Assembly: GCA_965214625.1 (NCBI GenBank)
Contig: OZ243962.1
Coordinates: forward strand, 1,922,001-1,986,000
DNA length: 64,000 bases
From: G965214625 sp965214625
GTDB taxonomy: Bacteria > Pseudomonadota > Gammaproteobacteria > Arenicellales > Poriferihabitantaceae
Reading direction: 5' to 3'
In this document: piece by piece, positions 1 through 9,071 of the stretch
Layout: the number at the start of each line of letters is the position of its first letter
How positions within the stretch are numbered: position 1 is the first letter of the stretch
The notes under the pieces: model-generated
The model's input: only the letters and a program-made list of their open reading frames with translations
Database searches by the model: none
Told to the model about the DNA's origin: nothing
Program-made: the position numbers and the translations under genes

Positions 1-333
1 GCCATTTACTCTGGAGATGATGCGACGACTCTTGATTTGATCAAGGCAGGCGGCCATGGATGTATTTCGGTGACTGCCAATGTGGCTCCCCGCAAGATGC
101 ATGATATGTGCATGGCGGCCTTATCCGGTGATATGGAAACGGCAGACAGGTTGAATAGTGAATTGGACGATCTTCATAGAACATTGTTTCTCGAGTCGAA
201 TCCAATTCCGGCGAAATGGGCTGTTTCGGAACTCGGTTTTATCGGGAAGGGCATCCGTCTCCCTTTGACCGAGTTCTCAAGCCAGTACCATGCACCGTTA
301 CTGGGAGCGATGAAAAAAGCGGGCGTGGTGTAG
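1..333 (+). CDS. dapA: 4-hydroxy-tetrahydrodipicolinate synthase, C-terminal part (cut by window edge)
   Basis: Only the last 110 codons are present; the reading frame is open from base 1. DapA condenses aspartate semialdehyde with pyruvate in the diaminopimelate/lysine pathway in the cytoplasm. The visible part contains YSGDD followed by GGHGCISVTANVAP, the conserved Gly-rich segment near the end of the TIM barrel, and the usual C-terminal helices ending in MKKAGVV. The stop is only 39 bases before the chosen purL start. In many gammaproteobacteria dapA is followed by bamC and purC instead, so this neighbour order is different. The catalytic lysine lies outside the window. Confidence 0.9.
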   Translation, partial: AIYSGDDATTLDLIKAGGHGCISVTANVAPRKMHDMCMAALSGDMETADRLNSELDDLHRTLFLESNPIPAKWAVSELGFIGKGIRLPLTEFSSQYHAPLLGAMKKAGVV

Positions 334-372
334 CCCGTCAGAATCGGTTGATTGACCTTTTTCCATGAAAGC

Positions 373-3300
373 ATGCTAGTTTTTACTGGGCATCATGCAC
401 TTTCTGACTTTCGCCAGGAAAAATATCTAAAATCCATTCAAAGCGTGTTCCCGGGCTGCCATTCGGTGACGGCACGCCATCTGTATTTTCTTGATGTTGT
501 CGACGTCCCGAACCCGCAACAGATTGGGATTTTGGAGCATCTGCTGGAGGCAAAGGCAACGACAGGGACTTTCTCTTTAGCGGTTGATTCCAATTCCGAT
601 CAGTTTGTGTCCCGGATCGTTGTCCCGAGAATCGGAACCATTTCTCCCTGGTCCACAAAGGCAACGGATATCCTGCATCACTGCGGGATGAAGAAAGTCA
701 GGAGAGTGGAAAGGGGGGTGAACTGGATTATCGGCCATGCACAGGGCACACAGGCCATGTTGTCCGATGAGGCATCCATAGCATCTCTTGAGTCTCTCGT
801 CTTTGATCCGATGACTGAATCGGTGCTTTCAGAACCACAGCATGCCGCACAGTTGTTTGAGAAAGCCGCTCCCCGACCATTGGCAGTCATCGATATATTA
901 GCGGATGGTTTCGCCGCATTACAAAAAGCCAATACGGACTTTGGATTCGCCCTGAGTGAACCTGAACAGTATTATTTGGTCGAGCAATTTACTCGATTGG
1001 GGCGAAATCCCACGGATGTCGAATTGATGATGTTTGCACAGGTCAATTCTGAACATTGTCGCCACAAGATATTCAATGCGGACTGGACCATTGATGGCGT
1101 GTGTCGACCAAATTCCCTGTTTTCGATGATTCGTCAAACACACGCCATCAATGGTGCGGGGACTTTGACTGCGTATAGTGACAATGCCGCGGTGATCGAA
1201 GGCAAGCCGTCGAGCCGGTTCAGCCCCGACCCGGTTGACAGGGTATACCGTTTCCAGCGCGAGTCGGTGCATTTTACCGTGAAGGTGGAAACCCATAACC
1301 ACCCGACTGCAATTTCTCCATTTCCCGGTGCGGCGACAGGGTCGGGAGGAGAAATTCGGGATGAGGGAGCAACCGGGCGAGGCGGCAAACCAAAGGCCGG
1401 ACTGGTCGGATACACCGTTTCCCATTTGCGTATTCCGGATTTTCAGCAACCATGGGAGCAAAAGGAAATATGTCCAGATCGCATTGCCCGCCCCTTGCAA
1501 ATCATGCTTGAGGGTCCGATAGGGGCTGCATCGTTTAACAACGAATTCGGACGTCCCAATATAACGGGTTATTTTCGAACATTTGAATCGGCTGTTCCAG
1601 GCGTTGATAACACATATCGATTGGGTTATCACAAGCCGATTATGCTGGCAGGCGGGCTCGGCAATATTCGTGACCAGCATGTGAAAAAACAAGCTATTCC
1701 ACCGGGTGCGCCCATCGTCGTGCTCGGGGGGGCGACGATGTTGATTGGACTCGGTGGTGGGGCGGCTTCCAGCGTTGCATCGGGAGAGAGCACGGAACGG
1801 CTGGATTTTGCATCAGTACAAAGAGGAAATCCAGAGATGCAAAGGCGTTGTCAGGAGGTGATTGACTCTTGTTGTGCGATGGGCAAGGACAATCCGATCT
1901 TGTCGATACATGATGTCGGCGCGGGTGGGCTTTGCAATGCATTGCCTGAATTAATGCATGATGCAGGGAAGGGGGGTCAGTTTGAGCTGCGATCCATCCT
2001 GAATGACGAACCGGGGATGTCTCCGCTGCAGATTTGGTGCAATGAATCTCAGGAACGGTATGTTTTGGCGATCGATCCCGCAAAATATGAGCAGTTCGAG
2101 CGATTGTGTCTGCGTGAACGCTGTCTGTTTGCCCGTGTAGGAACAGCCAGCCAGCAGCCCCAGTTTGTCTTGAACGACGATTATTTCGATCACCCGGATC
2201 ACGAATCCGGGCAGCTTCCCAAACCGATTGATCTCCCGTTGGAGGTTCTATTTGGACTACCGCCGAAGATGCACAGAAAAGTAGCGTCGGTTTCGACGGA
2301 TCCGGTCTCACTGTCATTTGATGATCTCACCATCATAGAGGCAACAAAACGGGTTCTCTCCTTTCCGACCGTGGCGGATAAAACGTTTTTGGTTACGATC
2401 GGTGACAGGAGTGTTACCGGACTGGTCGCCAGGGACCAGATGGTTGGACCCTGGCAGGTTCCGGTGTCCAATGTTGGCGTCACCCTGTCCGGGTACACGG
2501 GTTACAGCGGTGAGGCCATGGCAATCGGAGAAAGAACACCGCTGGCGGCCGTCGATACGGTTGCCAGTGGCCGGATGGCCATCGGGGAGGCGCTGACCAA
2601 TATAGCTGCCGCTGCCATCGGAGATCTCAAAAAAGTCAAGTTGTCGGCGAATTGGATGGTGGCGGCGGGAGAACCGGGCCAGGATGCAGACCTTTATGAA
2701 ACCGTGCAGTCAGTCGCATTGGATTTGTGCCCCAAGTTGGGCATTTCGATACCGGTTGGCAAGGATTCGATGTCAATGAAATCGGTCTGGCAGGCCGATA
2801 ACAGGCAATATCGTGTTGTCTCCCCGGTGTCACTTGTGGTGAGTGCCTTCGCTTCGGTCACTGATGTGCGTCATACGCTCACGCCTGAGATTAAAGTGGA
2901 CTGTGGGCAAACCGGGCTCTGGCTCATTGATCTTGGGGAAGGCAAGAACAGGTTGGGTGCAAGTGTACTGGCACAGGTAACAAGGCAGCTTGGAGACCAG
3001 GTCCCGAATGTTGATGAACCCGGTCAACTGAAGACTTATTTTTCATTGATTCAACAATTGCATCAGTCCGGTCAACTGCTTGCCTACCATGATCGGTCAG
3101 ACGGTGGACTCATGACGACCTTGTGTGAAATGGCGTTTGCCGGACGGTGTGGTTTGAATGTCGACCTCCAGGGGTTGGGTTCAGGGCATCTCGAATTGCT
3201 GTTCAGTGAAGAACTGGGTGCTGTGATACAAATCAAGGATCAGGATCAATCCGCTGTTAGCCAACTGTTCGCGGAACATGGTCTGTCGCATCTTTTGCAC

Positions 3301-4323
3301 TATCTTGGGAGACCAACCAGAGAGGATCTGATTAATATCTCGGTAGACGGGGTTGAAATATTTTCACTGGCCCGTACCGAATGCCATCGCCTCTGGTCAC
3401 AAGTCACTTGGCAAATGCAGTCAATAAGAGACAATCCGGTCTGTGCGGACCAGGAATATGAACGGCTTTTGGATGTGCATGATCCAGGTCTTCGTGTCGA
3501 TATCCGTTTTGATCCGGATGACAATCTCATTTTGCCGTATGTCAATCTGTCCAAGCCAAAGGTTGCGATACTGCGCGAACAAGGTGTCAATGGCCAGCTG
3601 GAAATGGCGGCAGCCTTCACCGAAGCGGGTTTTGAGGCCATCGATGTGAGCATGAGTGACCTGGTCATGGGTCAGAATTTGGCTGAGTTCAAAGGACTGG
3701 CTGCCTGTGGGGGTTTTTCATTTGGTGATGTGCTGGGTGCGGGGGCGGGCTGGGGCAAGTCGATTCTCTATAATAGTCAGTTACGGGATACTTTCATCGC
3801 CTTTTTCGAGCGGTTGGATACCTTTGCATTGGGTGTCTGTAATGGATGTCAAATGATGTCGTCAATCAAGGAACTGATTCCCGGGGCGGCGGACTGGCCA
3901 AAGCTGGTGCGCAATTTTTCCGAACAGTATGAAGCACGATTTGTGCTGGTAAGGGTGTGTGCAGGGAAGTCGATTTTTTTCAGGGAAATGAACGATTCGG
4001 TTATCCCTGTGTCGGTTGCACATGGTGAAGGACGCGTTCATTTTGGCTCAGCGCAACAGTTGGACAGACTGGAAAATAATCAGCAGGTCTGTTTGCGGTT
4101 TGTGGATAATTATTTTCAGTCCACTGAAAGATATCCTTATAATCCAAACGGTTCTGTGGCAGGTGCTACCGGGTTTACCAGTAAAGATGGTCGGTTTACC
4201 ATCATGATGCCTCATCCGGAGCGGGTTTTGAGATCGGCCACAAATTCTTGGCATCCTGAAAACTGGGGCGAATTCAGTCCATGGCGCAGGCTATTTCAAA
4301 ATGCGCGGGTCTGGGTCGACTGA
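373..4323 (+). CDS. purL: Phosphoribosylformylglycinamidine synthase, single-chain
   Basis: Converts FGAR to FGAM with glutamine and ATP in purine biosynthesis. At 1,316 residues it is the large fused form typical of gammaproteobacteria (E. coli about 1,295). The N-terminus (HHALSDFRQEKYL) matches the family start, so ATG at 373 is preferred over the in-frame TTG at 352. The central AIRS-type domains contain VNSEHCRHKIFN and VKVETHNHPTAISPFPGAATG. The C-terminal class I glutaminase has its nucleophile Cys at residue 1156 (LGVCNGCQMM) and the His-Glu pair in PHPERVL. No obvious damage. It is probably expressed independently of the CoA ligase downstream, from which it is separated by over 400 bases. 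Confidence 0.97.
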   Translation: MLVFTGHHALSDFRQEKYLKSIQSVFPGCHSVTARHLYFLDVVDVPNPQQIGILEHLLEAKATTGTFSLAVDSNSDQFVSRIVVPRIGTISPWSTKATDILHHCGMKKVRRVERGVNWIIGHAQGTQAMLSDEASIASLESLVFDPMTESVLSEPQHAAQLFEKAAPRPLAVIDILADGFAALQKANTDFGFALSEPEQYYLVEQFTRLGRNPTDVELMMFAQVNSEHCRHKIFNADWTIDGVCRPNSLFSMIRQTHAINGAGTLTAYSDNAAVIEGKPSSRFSPDPVDRVYRFQRESVHFTVKVETHNHPTAISPFPGAATGSGGEIRDEGATGRGGKPKAGLVGYTVSHLRIPDFQQPWEQKEICPDRIARPLQIMLEGPIGAASFNNEFGRPNITGYFRTFESAVPGVDNTYRLGYHKPIMLAGGLGNIRDQHVKKQAIPPGAPIVVLGGATMLIGLGGGAASSVASGESTERLDFASVQRGNPEMQRRCQEVIDSCCAMGKDNPILSIHDVGAGGLCNALPELMHDAGKGGQFELRSILNDEPGMSPLQIWCNESQERYVLAIDPAKYEQFERLCLRERCLFARVGTASQQPQFVLNDDYFDHPDHESGQLPKPIDLPLEVLFGLPPKMHRKVASVSTDPVSLSFDDLTIIEATKRVLSFPTVADKTFLVTIGDRSVTGLVARDQMVGPWQVPVSNVGVTLSGYTGYSGEAMAIGERTPLAAVDTVASGRMAIGEALTNIAAAAIGDLKKVKLSANWMVAAGEPGQDADLYETVQSVALDLCPKLGISIPVGKDSMSMKSVWQADNRQYRVVSPVSLVVSAFASVTDVRHTLTPEIKVDCGQTGLWLIDLGEGKNRLGASVLAQVTRQLGDQVPNVDEPGQLKTYFSLIQQLHQSGQLLAYHDRSDGGLMTTLCEMAFAGRCGLNVDLQGLGSGHLELLFSEELGAVIQIKDQDQSAVSQLFAEHGLSHLLHYLGRPTREDLINISVDGVEIFSLARTECHRLWSQVTWQMQSIRDNPVCADQEYERLLDVHDPGLRVDIRFDPDDNLILPYVNLSKPKVAILREQGVNGQLEMAAAFTEAGFEAIDVSMSDLVMGQNLAEFKGLAACGGFSFGDVLGAGAGWGKSILYNSQLRDTFIAFFERLDTFALGVCNGCQMMSSIKELIPGAADWPKLVRNFSEQYEARFVLVRVCAGKSIFFREMNDSVIPVSVAHGEGRVHFGSAQQLDRLENNQQVCLRFVDNYFQSTERYPYNPNGSVAGATGFTSKDGRFTIMMPHPERVLRSATNSWHPENWGEFSPWRRLFQNARVWVD

Positions 4324-4760
4324 TGTCCAGGCAAATACATGAAATACCGTGGTTGCGGCTGGCCTGCCTGATTCATCTTTTCCTCTGGCAAGGAAAGCAT
4401 TCCAGTGGTTTACGGTTGACCCAAACCGCCATTTTCGACAACGCATAGCGCTGGTCGGTTGGTCCCGCTGTTGCTTCTGCTGACCGAGGATCGTCCCAAG
4501 ACCCGGTGTATAGTATTGATCCCAGATGCCGTTCACGCGATGCGTTTCGTCTCATGTCATCAGGGCTCAATTCCCTCGGCACTGATTTCATGAAACGCGG
4601 ACCTTTCATCAATGCCTGCCAAGAACCTGTTTTGCCGTATCGCGATGGCTGTCAGGCTTGTTTTCTGCCACTTTGTGTCGCTGTTGCCGGTGGCGTAGAA
4701 TGACCAAAATTAATGGATGTGATTGAATGCATTACGAACAGAAATTGCCGACGCAGTCCA
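4324..4760. other. Intergenic stretch without recognisable gene
   Basis: Short open frames on both strands have no recognisable motif and are interrupted. No tRNA-like fold or clear terminator with a T run was seen. The stretch presumably contains the promoter of the downstream CoA ligase. Confidence 0.4.
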
Positions 4761-6338
4761 ATGAACGATAACGTAATTGTCAAAAGCCCTTACAAAGAGG
4801 TCCCCATTCCTGATTGCGCCATCACGCCCCTGGTACTGAGACATGAAAGGAAACTGGCAAATCATATTGCTTTGGTCGATGGGATGACCGGTCTTTCCAT
4901 AACGTATCGTGAACTGGCAGTCCTCATTCGCAAGGTTGCCTATGGATTCGTGCAAATGGGATTACAACGGGGTGACGTGGTCGCGATTTACAGTCCCAAT
5001 TTGCCGGATTATGTTATCGCATTTCATGGAGTCAGTTATGCGGGAGGCACGGTGACCACGGTAAATCCGATGTATACGGCAGGGGAACTTGAGCGCCAGG
5101 TACAAGATGCCTCAGCGAAGTTTTTGCTGACAACACCCGAATTGTTGCCCACTGCCTGCAAGGTAATTGAATCGCAGCGCATCCAGACCGTTTTGCTGTT
5201 TGGCGATGAACACGATGCGCCCGGGAATACGGTTAGTTTTAACTGGCTGAAAAAGAGCCCGGAATTGGAAAATCAAATTGAAATAGAGCCGAAAAAGACC
5301 TTGCTTGCGTTGCCTTATTCAAGTGGTACGACGGGTCTGGCCAAGGGAGTCATGATCACGCATCACAATATGGTATCGAATATCTGTCAGTTTGAGGGGG
5401 TTACATATTATTCAACGACAACGAAAGACGACAATCTTGTTGCGGTACTGCCGTTCTACCACATATATGGCATGATGGTGTTTATGTGTTCGGCGCTTTA
5501 TCAGGGTGCAACCGTGATCACGATGCCGCGATTTGACCTAGTGCGGTTTTTAGAGATCATGCAGAATCACAAAGTGACACGGGCCTATGTTGTTCCACCG
5601 ATTGTGCTGGCGCTGGCAAAGCATCCGGCAGTGGATGAGTATGATCTTTCATCACTCAAGGTGATATTCTCCGGTGCGGCACCATTGGCATTGGAAATCG
5701 CTATGGCGGTAGAACAACGGATAGGTTGCCAACCGGTCCAGGGATATGGTTTGACGGAGACCAGTCCCGTGACCAATATCGGTCCCGATGCCGAGGGGAA
5801 AAGCAGCCCCGGTTCCGTGGGGCCGCCGATCTGCAATACGGAAATGAAAGTCATTGATATCAAAACCCGCGAAGATCTGGAAGTGGGTCAAACCGGAGAA
5901 GTATGTATTCGGGGGCCACAGGTGATGAAAGGGTATTTGCACAACCCGGCGGCAACGGATGAGTGTATTGATGAAGATCGCTGGTTTCATACCGGTGATG
6001 TCGGTTATGCCGATGAGAAGGGGTATTTTCATATTGTTGATCGGGCCAAGGAACTCATCAAATACAAAGGATATCAAGTTGCGCCGGCTGAACTCGAAGC
6101 GCTATTGTTATCACATCCTGATGTGTTGGATGCCGCTGTGATCGGCTTGGCGGATGAAGAGGCGGGTGAGATACCGAAAGCCTTTGTTGTGCCCAAGAAG
6201 GTGATTTCAGATGATTCAATCAAGGAATTTGTTGCCGGAAAAGTGGCACCTTACAAGAAAATACGTGTTGTCGAATTCGTCGAAAACATCCCGAAAGCAC
6301 CCTCGGGGAAAATACTGCGGCGATTATTACGTGGCTGA
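4761..6338 (+). CDS. AMP-forming acyl-CoA ligase, 4-coumarate-CoA-ligase-like
   Basis: Activates a carboxylic acid to its CoA thioester through an acyl-adenylate. The ATP-binding motif YSSGTTGLAKGVMITHHN, the motif GYGLTETSPV, the hinge region RWFHTGDVGYADEKGYF and the catalytic-lysine motif KAPSGKILRRLL near the C-terminus are all present. The overall pattern (SPYKEVPIPD at the N-terminus, LPFYHIYGMMVFMC) resembles plant 4-coumarate-CoA ligase and fatty-acyl-CoA ligase subfamilies; substrate cannot be set from sequence. ATG 4761 (525 residues) places the family-like N-terminus at the start. An upstream in-frame ATG at 4713 would add 16 residues. No strong ribosome binding site distinguishes them. 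Confidence 0.88.
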   Translation: MNDNVIVKSPYKEVPIPDCAITPLVLRHERKLANHIALVDGMTGLSITYRELAVLIRKVAYGFVQMGLQRGDVVAIYSPNLPDYVIAFHGVSYAGGTVTTVNPMYTAGELERQVQDASAKFLLTTPELLPTACKVIESQRIQTVLLFGDEHDAPGNTVSFNWLKKSPELENQIEIEPKKTLLALPYSSGTTGLAKGVMITHHNMVSNICQFEGVTYYSTTTKDDNLVAVLPFYHIYGMMVFMCSALYQGATVITMPRFDLVRFLEIMQNHKVTRAYVVPPIVLALAKHPAVDEYDLSSLKVIFSGAAPLALEIAMAVEQRIGCQPVQGYGLTETSPVTNIGPDAEGKSSPGSVGPPICNTEMKVIDIKTREDLEVGQTGEVCIRGPQVMKGYLHNPAATDECIDEDRWFHTGDVGYADEKGYFHIVDRAKELIKYKGYQVAPAELEALLLSHPDVLDAAVIGLADEEAGEIPKAFVVPKKVISDDSIKEFVAGKVAPYKKIRVVEFVENIPKAPSGKILRRLLRG

Positions 6339-6987
6339 ATGAGTGTGTCAGCGGCATGCCGGTTAAAAGTGTATATGGCAAACCAAATCGAGAACATATG
6401 TCTGCCCGATCACCAACTTTTGCGTACCCACTCAAACCTTATCAGCGTTCTCAGACTGCGTAGCCAGTCTTCCGATGCTCGGAATACGAAACTTGATGAC
6501 TTGGGGTTCACCTGGATAGTCCCAATCAAGCCCTATTTTACACAGTGTCAACGAGAGGGAAGTCACCAATGGTGGAGAGAGGAAGGGGGACGACAGGCTC
6601 GCCGATTGCTGATGCAAACGCATCGGTTGGTGGTTCACTGAGCCCCGTGCTGGGTCGCGGTATCTCATACTCCGGCGTGCTGGACAGGAATGCCGATCTC
6701 GAAGAGTTGGCTGCGACAGACCAACCGGGATATACCCTATGTTTGTTTGAGGCAGTAGATTTCGCTGCCGACTCGCTGCGCATGGGTTCTGCACTGCCAC
6801 GTATAAAATCGCAATACTGCATGTGGAGCGTCATGTTGATTGATATCCGGATAGCATCTGGTCGCACTTGATGCGGCTGTTTTGCATGCCGAGCGGACCC
6901 AGATTGTTCTTTCTTTCGGCACCGATCTATTCGGGATAATTGGTTTCCGTCGTTTCGGTTTCCGCTACTGCCACGATAGGGTCGCCC
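6339..6987. other. Long stretch without recognisable gene
   Basis: About 650 bases between the CoA ligase and the end of hipA. Overlapping short frames on both strands carry no motif I recognise. It borders the GC-rich hipBA block and may be decayed DNA from the acquisition of that block. Confidence 0.4.
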
Positions 6988-8268
6988 TCACCACAGGCCC
7001 TTCGCCATGCCTTCGAAGATATAGTCATTCAGAAAGATGTGCTGGCCGAACAGGTTGCGTTCGACCTCGGTCAATGCGGCCTCTTCGCAGATGTCGTCCC
7101 ATGCGTCCCGGATGGTGTGGGTCTGTTGGGCGATGATGTCCTTCGCCGCTTTCTTGCTGAGATGGAAATTGGGCGTGACCTCTAGGCAGGTTGCAAGTGT
7201 GCTCGTCCGATTATCTCCGACGATCAGCATCGCCTGGCTGGCCACATTACCGGAACGGCTTTGCGGGCAAATGTCATAGGCAGGCGTTAAGGTCAGGTGT
7301 TCGCCGCTCCAAAAACCCGCATGGTTGCGCGCATGATCGTCGGTGTTACCGCACAGGATGTTGAATACAAGCCGTCCGTACAACTCGTGCAACGTCGCCT
7401 TTGGTGAGGTGAAACGGTGCCGAATGATTTCCGTGAGGACTTCATAGCTGGCGTAACGCGCCATCATCTCATCGAGCATGAACAGCGTCAGCGCCGAGAC
7501 CATCGCCCTGCGCGTCCAGCCGTCTTTCGCCTTTACGCGGTCGAAACGTTCGACTAGCAGCACATCTTTGCCGGCGACGTGTGCAAGATGCACGGGGGCG
7601 ACGTCAAGCCCCACCTTGGCCGCAAGGCGCATGGCGATATATTCCGCCTTCACTACGTTGTAGGTGTCGGTCGAAGACGAGAACTTGGCGATCATCTTTG
7701 TGTCACCGTCTTGGATCATTGCCTTTGGACGCGCACCGCCGAGCGACGTACTGTGAAACAGTGCCTGATCGAGTTCGGGTGTCAGCGGCACGCCATTCTC
7801 GACTTTCTCGGCGGCGCTCAGCAGTTCCTCGAGTGTTGCGGTTTGAACAACACGCGGCACGTACTTCGAAGGGGAGTGTTGGAAGTCCAGCGCACCGATT
7901 CGATCGGAGCCGGATTCCACGAGATAGGTCAGATCGTCGAGTACAGCGGTGTCGACATCCTTGCCCTTGCGTCCGAAGGTCCGGTTCAGGATGACGCGAC
8001 GGCCCCACGCATCGGGCGCAGCATCGCGCAGGCATCCGGCCATGCCCAGTCCGACCTCGGGCGCAATTGCTCCGCGACGCAGCGGCAGTTCCGGTTCGTA
8101 GATCGAAATGCGGTCATTCCGGTCCAGATAGCGCTGACCGTAGTTGAAGCTCAGTCGCTCACCGTCACGTGCGATTCGACCGGCGACGACCGGTGCCGTT
8201 GCGTCGGGCAGCCATATCCAGACATAGGCTTCATCCGGCGCTTTTGTGTTGCGGTGATCAGAAGTCAT
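6988..8268 (-). CDS. hipA: HipA-family serine/threonine kinase toxin
   Basis: Toxin half of a type II HipBA module. Characterised HipA proteins phosphorylate an aminoacyl-tRNA synthetase (GltX in E. coli) and trigger dormancy. The 426-residue protein has the small N-terminal HipA domain (WLPDATAPVVAGRI, then RDAAPDAWGRR), the Gly-rich loop SLGGARPKAMI, the nucleotide-binding segment VLLVERFDR, the catalytic loop GNTDDHARN at about residue 310 and the metal-binding Asp in YDIC at about residue 331. These positions match D309 and D332 of E. coli HipA. It overlaps hipB by 11 bases, so the two are translationally linked. The DNA is much richer in GC than its surroundings (44 of 60 bases at 7981-8040), suggesting horizontal acquisition. 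All kinase residues look intact. Confidence 0.93.
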   Translation of the reverse strand: MTSDHRNTKAPDEAYVWIWLPDATAPVVAGRIARDGERLSFNYGQRYLDRNDRISIYEPELPLRRGAIAPEVGLGMAGCLRDAAPDAWGRRVILNRTFGRKGKDVDTAVLDDLTYLVESGSDRIGALDFQHSPSKYVPRVVQTATLEELLSAAEKVENGVPLTPELDQALFHSTSLGGARPKAMIQDGDTKMIAKFSSSTDTYNVVKAEYIAMRLAAKVGLDVAPVHLAHVAGKDVLLVERFDRVKAKDGWTRRAMVSALTLFMLDEMMARYASYEVLTEIIRHRFTSPKATLHELYGRLVFNILCGNTDDHARNHAGFWSGEHLTLTPAYDICPQSRSGNVASQAMLIVGDNRTSTLATCLEVTPNFHLSKKAAKDIIAQQTHTIRDAWDDICEEAALTEVERNLFGQHIFLNDYIFEGMAKGLW

Positions 8269-8596
8269 CTTTCACCTTCGTCGTTCCCGTGCGGACGGAT
8301 TGCGGCAGCAGGGTGAGCCTGTTGCGTTCCATCGACAGATGGCGTGTCAACGTTGTCGGTTCGGCTTCGAACAAGTGCAACCCGACAATGGCGGCGACCT
8401 CGAAGGCCGCACCGATGGAGCAGCCCATTTCGCCTTTTTCGATGCGGTGTACGAGGCCGCGTGACGTCCCGGCGCGTTCGGCGACATCGGCGACTGTGAG
8501 GTTGCGTTCGATGCGCGCGGTGCGGATCATCAGCCCGAGAAGCTCTGTGACTTCGCGAGCATAGCGGGAATAGCTTCTGTGAGCAGGTTTTGCCAT
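8258..8596 (-). CDS. hipB: HipB-like antitoxin, XRE-family DNA-binding protein
   Basis: 112-residue protein with a Cro/C1-type helix-turn-helix (LTVADVAERAGTSRGLVHRIEKGE at about residues 33-56). It precedes and overlaps hipA by 11 bases, the usual antitoxin-first order. By family analogy it binds HipA and represses its own promoter. The C-terminal half (LTRHLSMERNRLTLLPQS) is longer than the classic E. coli HipB tail. The name rests on the domain plus position rather than on whole-length similarity. Confidence 0.9.
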   Translation of the reverse strand: MAKPAHRSYSRYAREVTELLGLMIRTARIERNLTVADVAERAGTSRGLVHRIEKGEMGCSIGAAFEVAAIVGLHLFEAEPTTLTRHLSMERNRLTLLPQSVRTGTTKVKDDF

Positions 8597-8645
8597 TGTT
8601 TTATTAGATGTATAAATAGTACATAATGAGTGATAATGACTTATT
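8597..8645 (-). promoter_or_regulatory. Probable hipBA promoter/operator
   Basis: AT-rich DNA directly upstream of hipB, sharply different from the GC-rich coding part. It has an inverted repeat TGTA-N7-TACA at 8609-8623 and two direct copies of ATAATGA at 8623-8629 and 8633-8639, ten bases (one helical turn) apart. HipB-type antitoxins autoregulate through repeats at this position. Assignment as operator is inference. Confidence 0.45.
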
Positions 8646-9071
8646 TATAGATCATTTTAATTAATTTTAAGCAGATTGAACAGCCCCAATGATCCGGTAC
8701 GGTGTCACGCTATGCAACGAGTAATGTGGAGTTGTAGGATAAGGTGTATGTCAGCAGATATTCCAGTGGAAGGTTTGCCGGATCTAGGGTGAAAGAATCT
8801 GCGCGGTTGTGTCACGTATCAGCGTATTCGAAAACCGGGTGCGGGCCCACGAGATAGGTCTCTCCGTTATAGTCGATACAGACCTAGGTGATGCCAGTCA
8901 TGACGCTGTCCAAGTGCGTCGGTGTGGTTGTATTTTCTCGGCTAGCCGATTTTCGTCGGTGTCGATGCCGAGGGAATCAATACCCCGGTCGGTCAGCTGA
9001 CTATGACTGGTTTGATGCCAGAGGGCACCGTCAATGGACAGTACGATAGTCGGTGAGAAAGCCAATAGCAC
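8646..9071. other. Non-coding stretch between hipB and the ETF-QO gene
   Basis: About 425 bases with only short interrupted frames. A fragment with the sense of VDAEGINTPVGQLTMTG can be read on the plus strand near 8960-9015, but no family was recognised. Possibly decayed DNA. Confidence 0.35.
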
